Part shown: positions 17,324 through 26,418 of the stretch, piece after piece
How the letters are laid out: each line of letters begins with the position of its first letter
How positions within the stretch are numbered: position 1 is the stretch's first letter
DNA from: CAINVV01 sp963663005
GTDB lineage: Bacteria; Bacteroidota; Bacteroidia; Bacteroidales; Prolixibacteraceae
DNA length: 64,000 bases
Direction of reading: 5' to 3'
NCBI GenBank assembly: GCA_963663005.2
Contig: CAXXHH010000008.1
Coordinates: 186,001 to 250,000 of the forward strand
The notes under the pieces: generated by a model
Seen by the model: the letters and a program-made list of their open reading frames with translations, nothing else
What the model was told of the DNA's origin: nothing
Database searches by the model: none
Position numbers and translations under genes: made by a program

Positions 17324-18883
17324 ATGAATAGTCGCCGGATCATTTTCTCTTTCCTGCTGGTAATCGCCCTGTTCAGAAATACCACCGCCTCGCCAATTTT
17401 GTCTGATAATGAAGAAATTGTTGCCAGAAACTATTTCTATCAGGGACTTACAGGTTACCAACAATCGCTCTTCGAGGGGTTTATTTTAGCCGAATTTCCT
17501 ACCGGGAAAACCGTGGAGCAGATTTTGACCAACAGCACAGGTACACGGAACATGACCCGGTTGGCGCAAGCGCTTTTGTTCAGAAATAAGCCGGACGACA
17601 AAGAGAATGCCTCTAAAATTCTGAAATGGATTTTGAAAAATCAGCATACAGACGAAAAAAGCGAAAATTTCGGGATGTGGAAAACGAGTCCGGCAGATGA
17701 CCGGCTCGACAAAAATTGGAGAGAATTCATTGGCTGCGACCTCATCCTGATCTATCAGAATTACAAACATCTGCTGTCTGCCCAACTGCTCGCCGACATC
17801 AAAAGCGGATTGATCAGGGCAGCGAAGGGAGCCCTGAAAAGGGATGTCGGGGCAGACTATACCAATATCTCTGTCATGAGCGCTTTTCTGATGGACTTTA
17901 CCGGAAACGAGTTCAAAATTGAGGAGCTTAAAAAGGGTGGATTCAGGAAAGCAGTCGATATTTATAACCTCTACAATCGCCATCAGACTTTCAGCGAATA
18001 CAATTCGCCAACCTACTACGGAGTTACCCTCATCGGACTTGCCTTCTGGCGCGAGCTCGGATCCGAAAAGATCAAAAAAATGGGGATAGAGCTCGAAGAT
18101 TCAATGTGGCATGAGATCGCAAGCAACTATCACCCGGTCCTTAAGAATATGGTTGGTCCCTATTTTAGAGGCTACGGTATGGATATGAAAAAATATGTTG
18201 CGATCACCGGGATATGGATAGCCCTGGCGCTGGACAATGAGAAAATTGCCCCATTGCCCCGCGGGAAAGGTGCAAAAGAGGGCGAAATGAGCAACATCTC
18301 TCCTATCCTGCACCTTGGACTAAACATTCCAAGACCGGCTTTGCTGCAATTGCAGGAGTTCTATTCCGGACAATTAATTGACAGACTCATCCCCGGGAAA
18401 CTTGCCGGCGACACGCTGAAGCGGGTAACCGCTGTGGTAAATTCAACCTGGATGATGGGCGGATTATGGGGAAACCAGCGAAACTGGAATCAAATTAAGT
18501 CAGGCACAATTCATTGGAATAATGCGAACAATGAAACTGAGTGGGTGTTAGTCCCCGGAGATGGTAAAACAAATGTCAGGGTTACCAAAACCAGCATGAG
18601 TATTTTCAACTCCACCACAAAAAACAGTGACTTCTCGATTTATGTATACGCCAAAGATTTGTCGGACGACAATTTTTCGGCGCAATCATGGAAATTTCCC
18701 AAAATGACACTGAACATTCAATCCAGTCTGACGAGATCGTATCGGAAAATTACCGATTCAAACGTGCTGAATGAAGAATGCGCCATCTCAGAAGAATACC
18801 CCGCTGTCATGAAAATTACCTTTCAAATACCACCATCCTGGAATTTGAAAGACCCGTTGCTTGAAATTGTTCCCATCAAATAA
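17324..18883 (+). CDS. Exported conserved protein of unknown function
   Basis: A 519-residue protein with a signal peptide (about 1-23, ending TTAS). I do not recognise a characterised family. The N-terminal 330 residues are helical and rich in Trp/Tyr/Asn (NRHQTFSEYNSPTYYGVTL, YFRGYGMDMKKYVAITGIWIAL), which suggests an alpha-toroid of the kind used by glycoside hydrolases and lyases; the C-terminal 190 residues look beta-rich. It starts 44 bases after GH29 and precedes GH92, so a glycan-related enzyme is likely by context only. Worth structural comparison with polysaccharide lyases and GH families. Confidence 0.7.
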   Translation: MNSRRIIFSFLLVIALFRNTTASPILSDNEEIVARNYFYQGLTGYQQSLFEGFILAEFPTGKTVEQILTNSTGTRNMTRLAQALLFRNKPDDKENASKILKWILKNQHTDEKSENFGMWKTSPADDRLDKNWREFIGCDLILIYQNYKHLLSAQLLADIKSGLIRAAKGALKRDVGADYTNISVMSAFLMDFTGNEFKIEELKKGGFRKAVDIYNLYNRHQTFSEYNSPTYYGVTLIGLAFWRELGSEKIKKMGIELEDSMWHEIASNYHPVLKNMVGPYFRGYGMDMKKYVAITGIWIALALDNEKIAPLPRGKGAKEGEMSNISPILHLGLNIPRPALLQLQEFYSGQLIDRLIPGKLAGDTLKRVTAVVNSTWMMGGLWGNQRNWNQIKSGTIHWNNANNETEWVLVPGDGKTNVRVTKTSMSIFNSTTKNSDFSIYVYAKDLSDDNFSAQSWKFPKMTLNIQSSLTRSYRKITDSNVLNEECAISEEYPAVMKITFQIPPSWNLKDPLLEIVPIK

Positions 18884-18976
18884 ATCCGGGGAAAAGTCGT
18901 AATAGTTCGATTTTTAAACAGTTTATAAAAATTTGAAATATATTCGTGACAAATTAACTCTATCAAAATCAAACCT

Positions 18977-21139
18977 ATGTTCAGAACAATCGCATTTCTA
19001 TTGTTAATCACATTAGCAGTAGCTTCCTGCACTACTCCAAAGGAAACCAAAACTGAAGATTACACCCAATTTGTTAATCCGTTCGTTGGAGCGGCCGAAA
19101 ACGGTCATTGCTTTCCGGGAGCCTGCGTTCCCTTTGGACTCATTCAGGCCGGACCCGAAACTGGCAATTGCACCTGGGCCTATTGTTCCGGATATCAGTC
19201 TACAGATTCCACGATTAACGGATTTTCCCAGACGCGTCTGAATGGTACCGGATGCCCGGATTTAGGCGATCTGCTTATGCTTCCGTTTGCCGGAAATCCG
19301 GTACGCGAACATTACCGCAGCAGTTTCAAAAGAGGCCAGGACAAAGCCACACCGGGATATTATTCCGTGGTGCTTTCCGATTTCGACATAAAGGCAGAAA
19401 TGACGGCCTCTGAACACACAGCCATTCACCGCTATACATTTCAGAAGAATGAGCCTTCTCACGTTTTGATCGATTTTCAGAGTGGAATGGTCTTCAATGA
19501 ACAGATGTTGCACAAGCATGTTCTGGAATCAACTGTAAATTTCGAAAGCAGCACCGTGATAACCGGCTCGACCCGTACCTCGGTCTGGCTCGACCGCACC
19601 TACTATTTCGTCATTGAATTCAGCAAACCAATTACCGGGAAAACTGAACTTCCGAAGCAGGATGCAGCCGAGAAAGCCGCGCGCTATGTCTTCGATTTTG
19701 CTGTTCAGCCGGGCGAAGAGCTGATGGTCAAAGTTGCTATTTCTTCAACGAGCATTGAAGGCGCTAAGAAGAACCTCGTTGCCGAGATACCAAAATGGGA
19801 ATTCGAAAAGGTACGCGAAGCCGGTATGGCAAAATGGAACAATTTACTTTCGCGGGTACAAATTGAAGGCACAAAAGATCAGAAGGATATCTTTTATACC
19901 TCTATGTACCACCTGTTTATACAGCCCAACAACATTGCCGACGTTTCTGACCCAACGTTTTATTCTACCCTCTCGATCTGGGATACCTATCGGGCAGCTC
20001 ATCCTCTTTATTCGATTTTAAGTCCGGAACGCGTGGATGGTTTCGTCAATTCCATGCTTCATCAGTATGATCAGCAGGGCTTTCTACCTATCTGGGCATT
20101 GTGGGGAAAAGAGACTTATTGCATGATTGGAAATCACGCCGTACCCGTTATCGTGGATGCGTACCTGAAGGGATTCCGCGGTTTCGATGCAGAAAGGGCA
20201 TTTCAGGCAGTCAAGAGTTCGCTGACAAAAAATCACCGGAATTCGGATTGGAGGCTCTACGATAAATTTGGATATTATCCATTCGACAGGGTCAAGGATG
20301 AATCTGTTTCGCGTACCCTGGAATCCGTTTATGACGACTATTGCGCCGCTCAATTTGCCAAAGCTTTAAACAAACAGGAGGATTTTGAGTTCTTCACCAA
20401 ACGTTCAAACTACTACAAAAATCTGTTCGACGCTCAAACCAAGCTGATGCGTGGAAAAGATTCGTTGGGAAATTGGAGAACTCCGTTTAACTCGTTTGCG
20501 CTTTCGCAAGCAAGTGCTTCGGGCGGAGACTATACAGAAGGCAATGCATGGCAATATACCTGGCATATTCAGCACGATATTCCCGGATTGATCGGGTTGA
20601 TGGGAGGAGAGGAGTATTTTAACGTCAAACTGGATTCGCTGTTCGAAATGTCTCCCAAAAAAGAGGCGAACGGTTTTGTGGCGGATGTGACCGGATTGAT
20701 CGGACAATATGCCCATGGGAATGAACCGAGTCACCACGTTGCCTATCTGTACGCCCTTGCCGGCAAGCCGTGGAAAACGCAGAAACTGGTGCGCCAGATC
20801 TGCCGCACCCAGTACAAAAATGAAATTAACGGATTGTGCGGCAACGACGACTGCGGACAAATGTCGGCTTGGTTAATCTTTTCCAACATGGGATTCTATC
20901 CGGTTAATCCATGCGGCGGGGAATATGTCCTGGGTGCACCTCAGGTGAAAAAGATTTCGATATCACTTCCGGAGGCAAAATCATTCACCGTTGAAGCAAT
21001 CGATCTTTCCGATGCGAACATGTATGTACAATCCGTTGAGCTGAACGGCGTCAAATATGAAAAGAATACAATTTCGCATGCGGATATTATCAAAGGCGGA
21101 AACCTGAAATTCTATATGGGCAGTGAGCCGAAGAAATAG
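18977..21139 (+). CDS. GH92 alpha-mannosidase lipoprotein
   Basis: A 720-residue lipoprotein: signal peptide ends in the lipobox LAVASC (Cys17). GH92 hallmarks are present: FVNPFVGAAENGHCFPGACVPFGL near the N-terminus, ATPGYYSV, the metal and catalytic segment GNEPSHHVAYLY, and GNDDCGQMSAWLIFSNMGFYPVNP. GH92 enzymes are calcium-dependent exo-alpha-mannosidases that trim high-mannose or similar glycans. The enzyme is expected in the periplasm or on the cell surface. It precedes the GH105 gene by 33 bases. It keeps all the usual active-site motifs, unlike the second GH92 at 26419-28713. Confidence 0.93.
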   Translation: MFRTIAFLLLITLAVASCTTPKETKTEDYTQFVNPFVGAAENGHCFPGACVPFGLIQAGPETGNCTWAYCSGYQSTDSTINGFSQTRLNGTGCPDLGDLLMLPFAGNPVREHYRSSFKRGQDKATPGYYSVVLSDFDIKAEMTASEHTAIHRYTFQKNEPSHVLIDFQSGMVFNEQMLHKHVLESTVNFESSTVITGSTRTSVWLDRTYYFVIEFSKPITGKTELPKQDAAEKAARYVFDFAVQPGEELMVKVAISSTSIEGAKKNLVAEIPKWEFEKVREAGMAKWNNLLSRVQIEGTKDQKDIFYTSMYHLFIQPNNIADVSDPTFYSTLSIWDTYRAAHPLYSILSPERVDGFVNSMLHQYDQQGFLPIWALWGKETYCMIGNHAVPVIVDAYLKGFRGFDAERAFQAVKSSLTKNHRNSDWRLYDKFGYYPFDRVKDESVSRTLESVYDDYCAAQFAKALNKQEDFEFFTKRSNYYKNLFDAQTKLMRGKDSLGNWRTPFNSFALSQASASGGDYTEGNAWQYTWHIQHDIPGLIGLMGGEEYFNVKLDSLFEMSPKKEANGFVADVTGLIGQYAHGNEPSHHVAYLYALAGKPWKTQKLVRQICRTQYKNEINGLCGNDDCGQMSAWLIFSNMGFYPVNPCGGEYVLGAPQVKKISISLPEAKSFTVEAIDLSDANMYVQSVELNGVKYEKNTISHADIIKGGNLKFYMGSEPKK

Positions 21140-21172
21140 CAGGAAGAAAATTCACTTTTAATATACCACAGT

Positions 21173-22301
21173 ATGAAACATATTTTCTCATTGACTTTCC
21201 TTTTGCTGATCAGCATTTTGGGGAATGCGAAGACAAATGATTCAAGCCTGAAAACCTTCCCTCCGGGGAAGTCTCCAATCGAAATCGGATCCCGCATAGC
21301 AAACAAATTTCTGAAAACACCACATTCCAGATATGGCAATACGCACCCCGTCGATCCTCCGACACAAATAACCTATCCGGATGTATGCGCCTGGTTAGGT
21401 GGCATGTGGTTCGCAGAAGCGACAAAAGACCAGCCGTTGTTTAATCGTTTCGAGTCTAGGTTCGCACCTCTTTTCGCCACGGAAAAATCCATGCAACCCA
21501 AACCCAATCATGTTGATAACAATGTGTTCGGAGCTGTTCCGTTGGAATTGTACCTGAAAACTAAAGAGCAAAAATATCTGGATCTGGGAATATTGTATGC
21601 TGATACCCAGTGGACACTTCCTCAGGATGCTAAAAAGGAACAAAAAGAGTGGGCCGATCAGGGTTATTCCTGGCAAACCCGAATCTGGATTGACGATATG
21701 TTCATGATTACAGCCGTTCAGGCTCAAGCTTTCCGGGCTACCGGCGACAAAAAATACATCGATCGTGCGGCCAGGGAAATGGTGCTTTACCTGGATAAAA
21801 TCCAACTCGAAAACGGTCTTTTTTACCACTCTCCGGAAGCGCACTTTAGCTGGGGACGTGGCAACGGCTGGATGGCGGCAGGAATGGCGGAGATACTTCG
21901 CAGTCTGCCGAAGAACAATCCCGATCGGGCACGAATTATGGCGGGCTATCACAAGATGATGGCAGCTTTGCTAAAGTTTCAGGAACCCGATGGGATGTGG
22001 AAGCAGATCATCGACGATCCGGCAGCATGGAAGGAAACTTCGGGCACAGCGATGTTTACCTATGCCATGATTACAGGCGTCAAGCAAGGCTGGCTTAGAC
22101 AAAAAAACATATGGAGCAGCCGCAAGGAAAGGTTGGCTGGCATTGACCGGCTACATCAATTCGGACGATGAATTAACGGAAGTTTGCGAAGGAACCAACA
22201 TCAAAAATGACCACGACTATTACCTGCAGCGCAAGCGGATCGTTGGAGATCTTCACGGACAAGCGCCACTGCTTTGGTGTGCAACTGCCCTGCTGAGGTA
22301 G
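21173..22301 (+). pseudogene. GH105 unsaturated glycuronyl hydrolase, frameshifted
   Basis: An exported GH88/GH105-type enzyme (signal peptide about 1-20) that removes unsaturated uronic acids left by polysaccharide lyases. Family features: WIDDMFMITAVQAQAF with the catalytic Asp, and FSWGRGNGWMAAGMAEIL. The open frame stops at 22171 after an aberrant tail. Removing one A from the A7 run at 22101-22107 restores QKTYGAAARKGWLALTGY and continues to RIVGDLHGQAPLLWC and a TAG at 22299-22301, the normal end of the family (about 375 residues). So the gene carries a one-base insertion: a real mutation, a sequencing error, or slippage on the A run. Confidence 0.85.
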
Positions 22302-22337
22302 ATAATTGTAACTGGCAGGTGCTCAGAAAGGAGTATT

Positions 22338-23216
22338 TCAAAACTTGAGAGTACTTGCCCCTATTCCGCTGCGACCACTTTCTTCAGCCATACTTCGGCC
22401 AACGCGGGCCCAGGTTTCTGCGGCAATGTTGCCGGCTCTCAAACCGTACCCGTGGCCGCCCGTGGCCAAAAAATGCAATTCGACAGGAACCTTTGCATCC
22501 CTCAAGGCGCCTGCCATAACGAGCGCACTGTTGCCATAATTATCATCCGCGGTAGCAAACAGAAACATGGTGGGAGTATCTTTATTAACCAACAACTCCG
22601 GCGTCAAAGATCGGTTCGGTCCCAGATCCAGGTAGGCAGGGTAAATGGGAAGGGCAAAGTCGGGGCGGCAGGATAACGAGTCTGAAGCGTCTACCGGGGT
22701 ATAGCTTTTTTTTGCGTAAAGCGTTGCCGCCCTGGCCGACAAACTTCCGCCTGCCGAAAAGCCCATGACTCCTATTTTGTTCGGTTTCAACCCGTATTCA
22801 CCTGCATGACTCCGGACGAGCCGGATAGCCCGCTGTACGTCCATCAGCGCACCTTCCTGCTTTTTAGGCACCCGGTACTGAAGCACAAATGCCGTGAAGC
22901 CCAAACTGTTCAGCCAAGTGGCAATCTCGGTTCCTTCTTTGTCAAAAGCGAGAATATTGTAGGCTCCTCCCGGGCAAATAATTATTCCGGCTCCATTACT
23001 TTTCCCTTGTGAAGGTTTAAATACAAGATATGCCGGATTCGTCACGTCGGTGAGCCGAATTACATTACCATCCTTATTTGGCGACTGCACCGCATCATGT
23101 TTCGCATCAGTCTCGCCCGGCACCTTATCCGGCCAAAGATAAACCGGAGCAGAATTCTGGCAGTAACCACCAGCCGAAATCAAAATCATGACAATAAGTA
23201 AGGATAGCTTTTTCAT
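22338..23216 (-). CDS. Exported alpha/beta hydrolase, acetylxylan esterase-like
   Basis: A 292-residue protein with signal peptide (about 1-19, ending GGYCQ). Motifs: oxyanion HG-equivalent in ICPGGAYNIL, nucleophile elbow GFSAGGSLSARAATLY, acid in FATADDN, and catalytic His in ATGGHGYG. This pattern is that of the BD-FAE/Axe-like esterases that strip acetyl groups from xylan and other glycans. It is transcribed toward the GH105 gene; the 36-base gap between their ends holds a weak G:U-containing hairpin. Likely cooperates with the GH enzymes in debranching. Confidence 0.85.
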   Translation of the reverse strand: MKKLSLLIVMILISAGGYCQNSAPVYLWPDKVPGETDAKHDAVQSPNKDGNVIRLTDVTNPAYLVFKPSQGKSNGAGIIICPGGAYNILAFDKEGTEIATWLNSLGFTAFVLQYRVPKKQEGALMDVQRAIRLVRSHAGEYGLKPNKIGVMGFSAGGSLSARAATLYAKKSYTPVDASDSLSCRPDFALPIYPAYLDLGPNRSLTPELLVNKDTPTMFLFATADDNYGNSALVMAGALRDAKVPVELHFLATGGHGYGLRAGNIAAETWARVGRSMAEESGRSGIGASTLKF

Positions 23217-23255
23217 TTTATTGAGCTTAACAGTGAATTGATGTTCAAAGATATT

Positions 23256-24572
23256 CTATAAATACTTTCCAAGAAAACTTGCAATGGCATAAAACGGCAA
23301 AGAGATTATCGGATTTTCTTTTCGATAAGGCGCTTGTGATATTTTAAGTGCGGTATCACTTTGAAATTTGTTAATAAACAGATGCATACTCTTCAGACTT
23401 CCGGTCGAACCTGATTTTACTTCAATAGGAACAATACGAGCGTCTTTTTCAAGCAAGTAATCAAGCTCCGCCGAACTGTTCTTTGTGTCTCTACCCCAAT
23501 AATACAATTCAGCTCTGGTGTAGGGAGATTGACATGCAACTAATTCTTGTCCGGCAAATTGCTCAGCCACTGAGCCTTTAAAGATAGCCGTGAAATCCTT
23601 CTCCCGGGCTGTTTCCGAATAAATCCCGTTGATAGCATGAAGGAGTCCAATATCCAGAAAAAGTTCTTTGAAGATAGATTCATGTGCCCCAGCCGCCAAT
23701 GGAATACCTGCCCCGCTAGTTTGTCTGATTCGGGTAATAATTCCGGCTGTCTCAAGCAATTCCAACGCTTCTTTTAGTTCCCTGGATTTTACATACCGAT
23801 CCACCTGAGCGTAAACAAATTTTTGTCCCACCATTGAAGGAACGGCATTAAACACTTTGCGTAGATGGACATGTTTTGAAATCCTTGAATATTTAGCAAA
23901 ATCATCTATGTAAGTATCTAAAATAGAGCGCTGTATCCTTTGATACTTGACAATATTGCGTGTCAAAACATATTCCTTGACCACGGCAGGCATACCTCCA
24001 ATCATAAAGTATTTCCTGACATATTCGTTAAGTTTGGCATGCAGTCCCTCTGGTAGTTTCTCCAGATTACTGAACTTCAAAATATGGCTCCTTAATTCAG
24101 TCTCCCCCATCGCATCGAGAAATTCTCCAAACGAAAGTGGGTAAAGATAAAGGTATTGTATCCTACCAACCGGCATTCTGAAATTTTCTGAAGAGAGTAC
24201 AAATTCAAGCAATGAGCCCGCTCCTATTACATGTATTCCAGGTAATTCTTCATAGAAATAGCGCAAGGAAACTATTGCATTTGGGCACTCCTGAATTTCA
24301 TCAAGAAAGATCAACGTCTTACCCGGAATCACCCTTTGTGAGGTAAACAGGCTAATTTTCTCCTTTATCTCGTCGGGGATGAGCGTATTAAAAATTTCCT
24401 TAAACTCGGGATTCCGTTCAAAATTGATGTATACAAAATGCTCAAATTCGCTTTTGCCAAATTCACTGACTATATATGTTTTCCCGGTTTGTCTTGCCCC
24501 TCTGATAAGCAAAGGCCGCCTATCGACGGCATCTTTCTATTCAACCAAAGTATTATAAAAATCACGATTCAT
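23256..24572 (-). pseudogene. DUF4143-family AAA ATPase gene with amber codon 12
   Basis: The protein has an AAA module with Walker A GARQTGKT, Walker B IFLDEIQE and a C-terminal DUF4143 domain (ELDYLLEKDARIVPIEVKSG). The natural start is ATG at 24572-24570, giving MNRDFYNTLVE, but the next codon is TAG (24539-24537) where the family usually has Trp; then KDAVDRRPLLIRGARQ follows in frame. Translation could restart only at a TTG (24512), since the first internal ATG lies well past Walker A. It is therefore probably a pseudogene. These ATPases are common orphan genes in Bacteroidota with unknown function. Confidence 0.8.
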
Positions 24573-24609
24573 GATATATATCTATTAAACAGAATCTTAA
24601 AATATAAAA

Positions 24610-24664
24610 TTGGATATTTTCCAAGGGTGTTTTTGTGTTTTTTTGGACATTTTCCAAGGGTGTT
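24610..24664. promoter_or_regulatory. Two tandem TTGGA-N5-TCCAA palindromes
   Basis: TTGGATATTTTCCAA (24610-24624) and TTGGACATTTTCCAA (24643-24657) are each followed by GGGTGTT. The two 20-base copies differ at one position and repeat at 33 bases, about three helical turns. They lie between the divergent DUF4143 ATPase and sulfatase genes. They look like paired operator sites for a dimeric regulator; the regulator is unknown. Confidence 0.45.
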
Positions 24665-24772
24665 GCACTTGCCTAAAATTCTGGCGGACTACCCAATGCC
24701 AAATAATTTTTTCCGGTTACCCAAATATTCGTAATTTCACTTCCAAACAATTCATCCGAATACCAATTCCAA

Positions 24773-26302
24773 ATGAAAACCCCAAATCCCTATTTGCTTT
24801 TGTTACTCACAACACCTGTTCTGGCTTTTGGCCAGAGTAAAAGTGAGAAGAAACCAAAATCTGAAAACAGGCTTCCGAATATCGTTTATATCCTAACGGA
24901 TGATTTGGGATACGGAGATGTCTCCGCGTACAACCCGGAGGCAAAAACGAGCACCCCAAATATCGACAGACTGGCGGCTCAGGGAATTCGTTTCACCGAT
25001 GCTCATTCTCCGTCTGCGGTGAGCACGCCCACACGGTATGGAATCCTGACCGGTCGCTACAGCTGGCGCACGCCAATGAAATCGGGTGTTTTGAACGGAT
25101 ACAGCAATCCGTTGATAGAGAAAGGCCGCACCACTGTGGCTTCATTTTTGAAAAGTAACGGTTATGCTACCGGAGTGGTTGGGAAATGGCACCTCGGACT
25201 CGAGTGGGTAAAAAATGACTCCGGAAGCGATCCATCGAAAAAGGCAGCGGTGCTCGAAAACGTCGATCCGTCCAAAATAAACTTCGCGCTGCCGCCAACT
25301 GATGGTCCGCTGAATCACGGTTTTGACTATTCCTTTATCCTTCCGGCTTCGCTGGATATGCCCCCTTATTGCTACCTCGAAAACGACAAACTGATAGCTC
25401 CTCTCTCCGGTGAGACACCTGGCAGCGATCCCAATAATGGAACTACGGGAGCATTCTGGAGAAAAGGACTTATGGCGGAAGGGTTTGACTTCTCTCTCGT
25501 GACGCCAACATTCACTCAAAAAGCGATTTCCTTTATTAAATGGCAATCTGTCTCCGGAAAACCGTTTTTCCTCTATCTGCCATTTCCATCTCCTCACACA
25601 CCGTGGCTGCCCCTAAAGAAATTTCAGGGAAGCTCCAAAGCTGGTGAATACGGCGATTTTGTTAATATGGTCGACGCGGAAGTTGGCAAAGTTTTGAAAA
25701 CAATCAGTGATTTAGGCCTCGATGACAACACCATCGTCTTTTTTGCAAGCGACAATGGTCCTTTCTGGAGACCCAATTTCATTGAACAATTCAACCATCG
25801 TGCGGCATCCATCTATCGCGGAATGAAAGCCGATGCCTTCGAAGGTGGTCACCGGATTCCGTTTATCGTAAAATGGCCCGGAAAGATAAAACCGAACACA
25901 GAATGTGCGGAACCCATTATGTTGGTTAATTTACTCTCGACCTGTTCCGACATCGTTCATAAAAAACTGACCGACAATGAAGGTGAAGACAGCTTCAGCA
26001 TTCTGCCACTCCTCCTGGGAAATGAAAAAGAATACGTCCGTCCTGAAGCCCTGATCCAGCACTCCTCCAGAGGCCTATTTGTTGTTCGGCAAGGCGACTG
26101 GAAACTAATCCTCGGACTCGGTTCCGGCGGATTCTCCAAACCCGAAACGGTGCAGCCAAAAGAGGGCGAAGCTCCCGGACAACTTTACAACCTGAAGGAT
26201 GATATCGCCGAAACGAATAACGTCTACCTGAAGTTTCCTGCCAAAGTTGAGGAATTAAGCAAAATCCTAAAAAAATATCAGGATTCAGGCCGAAGCCGCT
26301 AG
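24773..26302 (+). CDS. Exported sulfatase, Ser-type
   Basis: A 509-residue member of the formylglycine-dependent sulfatase family (signal peptide about 1-20). Calcium ligands appear in ILTDDLGYGD and the modified residue lies in SAVSTPTRYGILTGR (Ser84), so the key residue is Ser rather than Cys and would be matured by an anaerobic radical-SAM enzyme (anSME). GKWHLG and FFASDNGPF complete the active site. It removes sulfate esters from a sugar or glycan, in the periplasm. Transcribed divergently from the broken ATPase gene. Confidence 0.92.
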   Translation: MKTPNPYLLLLLTTPVLAFGQSKSEKKPKSENRLPNIVYILTDDLGYGDVSAYNPEAKTSTPNIDRLAAQGIRFTDAHSPSAVSTPTRYGILTGRYSWRTPMKSGVLNGYSNPLIEKGRTTVASFLKSNGYATGVVGKWHLGLEWVKNDSGSDPSKKAAVLENVDPSKINFALPPTDGPLNHGFDYSFILPASLDMPPYCYLENDKLIAPLSGETPGSDPNNGTTGAFWRKGLMAEGFDFSLVTPTFTQKAISFIKWQSVSGKPFFLYLPFPSPHTPWLPLKKFQGSSKAGEYGDFVNMVDAEVGKVLKTISDLGLDDNTIVFFASDNGPFWRPNFIEQFNHRAASIYRGMKADAFEGGHRIPFIVKWPGKIKPNTECAEPIMLVNLLSTCSDIVHKKLTDNEGEDSFSILPLLLGNEKEYVRPEALIQHSSRGLFVVRQGDWKLILGLGSGGFSKPETVQPKEGEAPGQLYNLKDDIAETNNVYLKFPAKVEELSKILKKYQDSGRSR

Positions 26303-26303
26303 G

Positions 26304-26410
26304 GGAAAGTTGAGAGTGGAAAGTGGCACCGTAGGGACACGTCGTGACGTGTCCATGTTTGCGAAAGTTGAATATTAAGAATGAAAAGTTAAAAGTGGAA
26401 AGTTAAAATT
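26304..26410. repeat. Composite intergenic repeat: heptad arrays around a palindrome
   Basis: The gap between the sulfatase and the second GH92 gene holds a 7-bp-period array (GGAAAGT, TGAGAGT, GGAAAGT; 26304-26324), a perfect palindrome of 9-bp arms GGACACGTC/GACGTGTCC (26335-26354), and another 7-bp array (GAAAAGT, TAAAAGT, GGAAAGT, TAAAATT; 26383-26410). Similar heptad arrays occur at several other gaps in this window. Confidence 0.7.
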
Positions 26411-26418
26411 AGAAGAGG

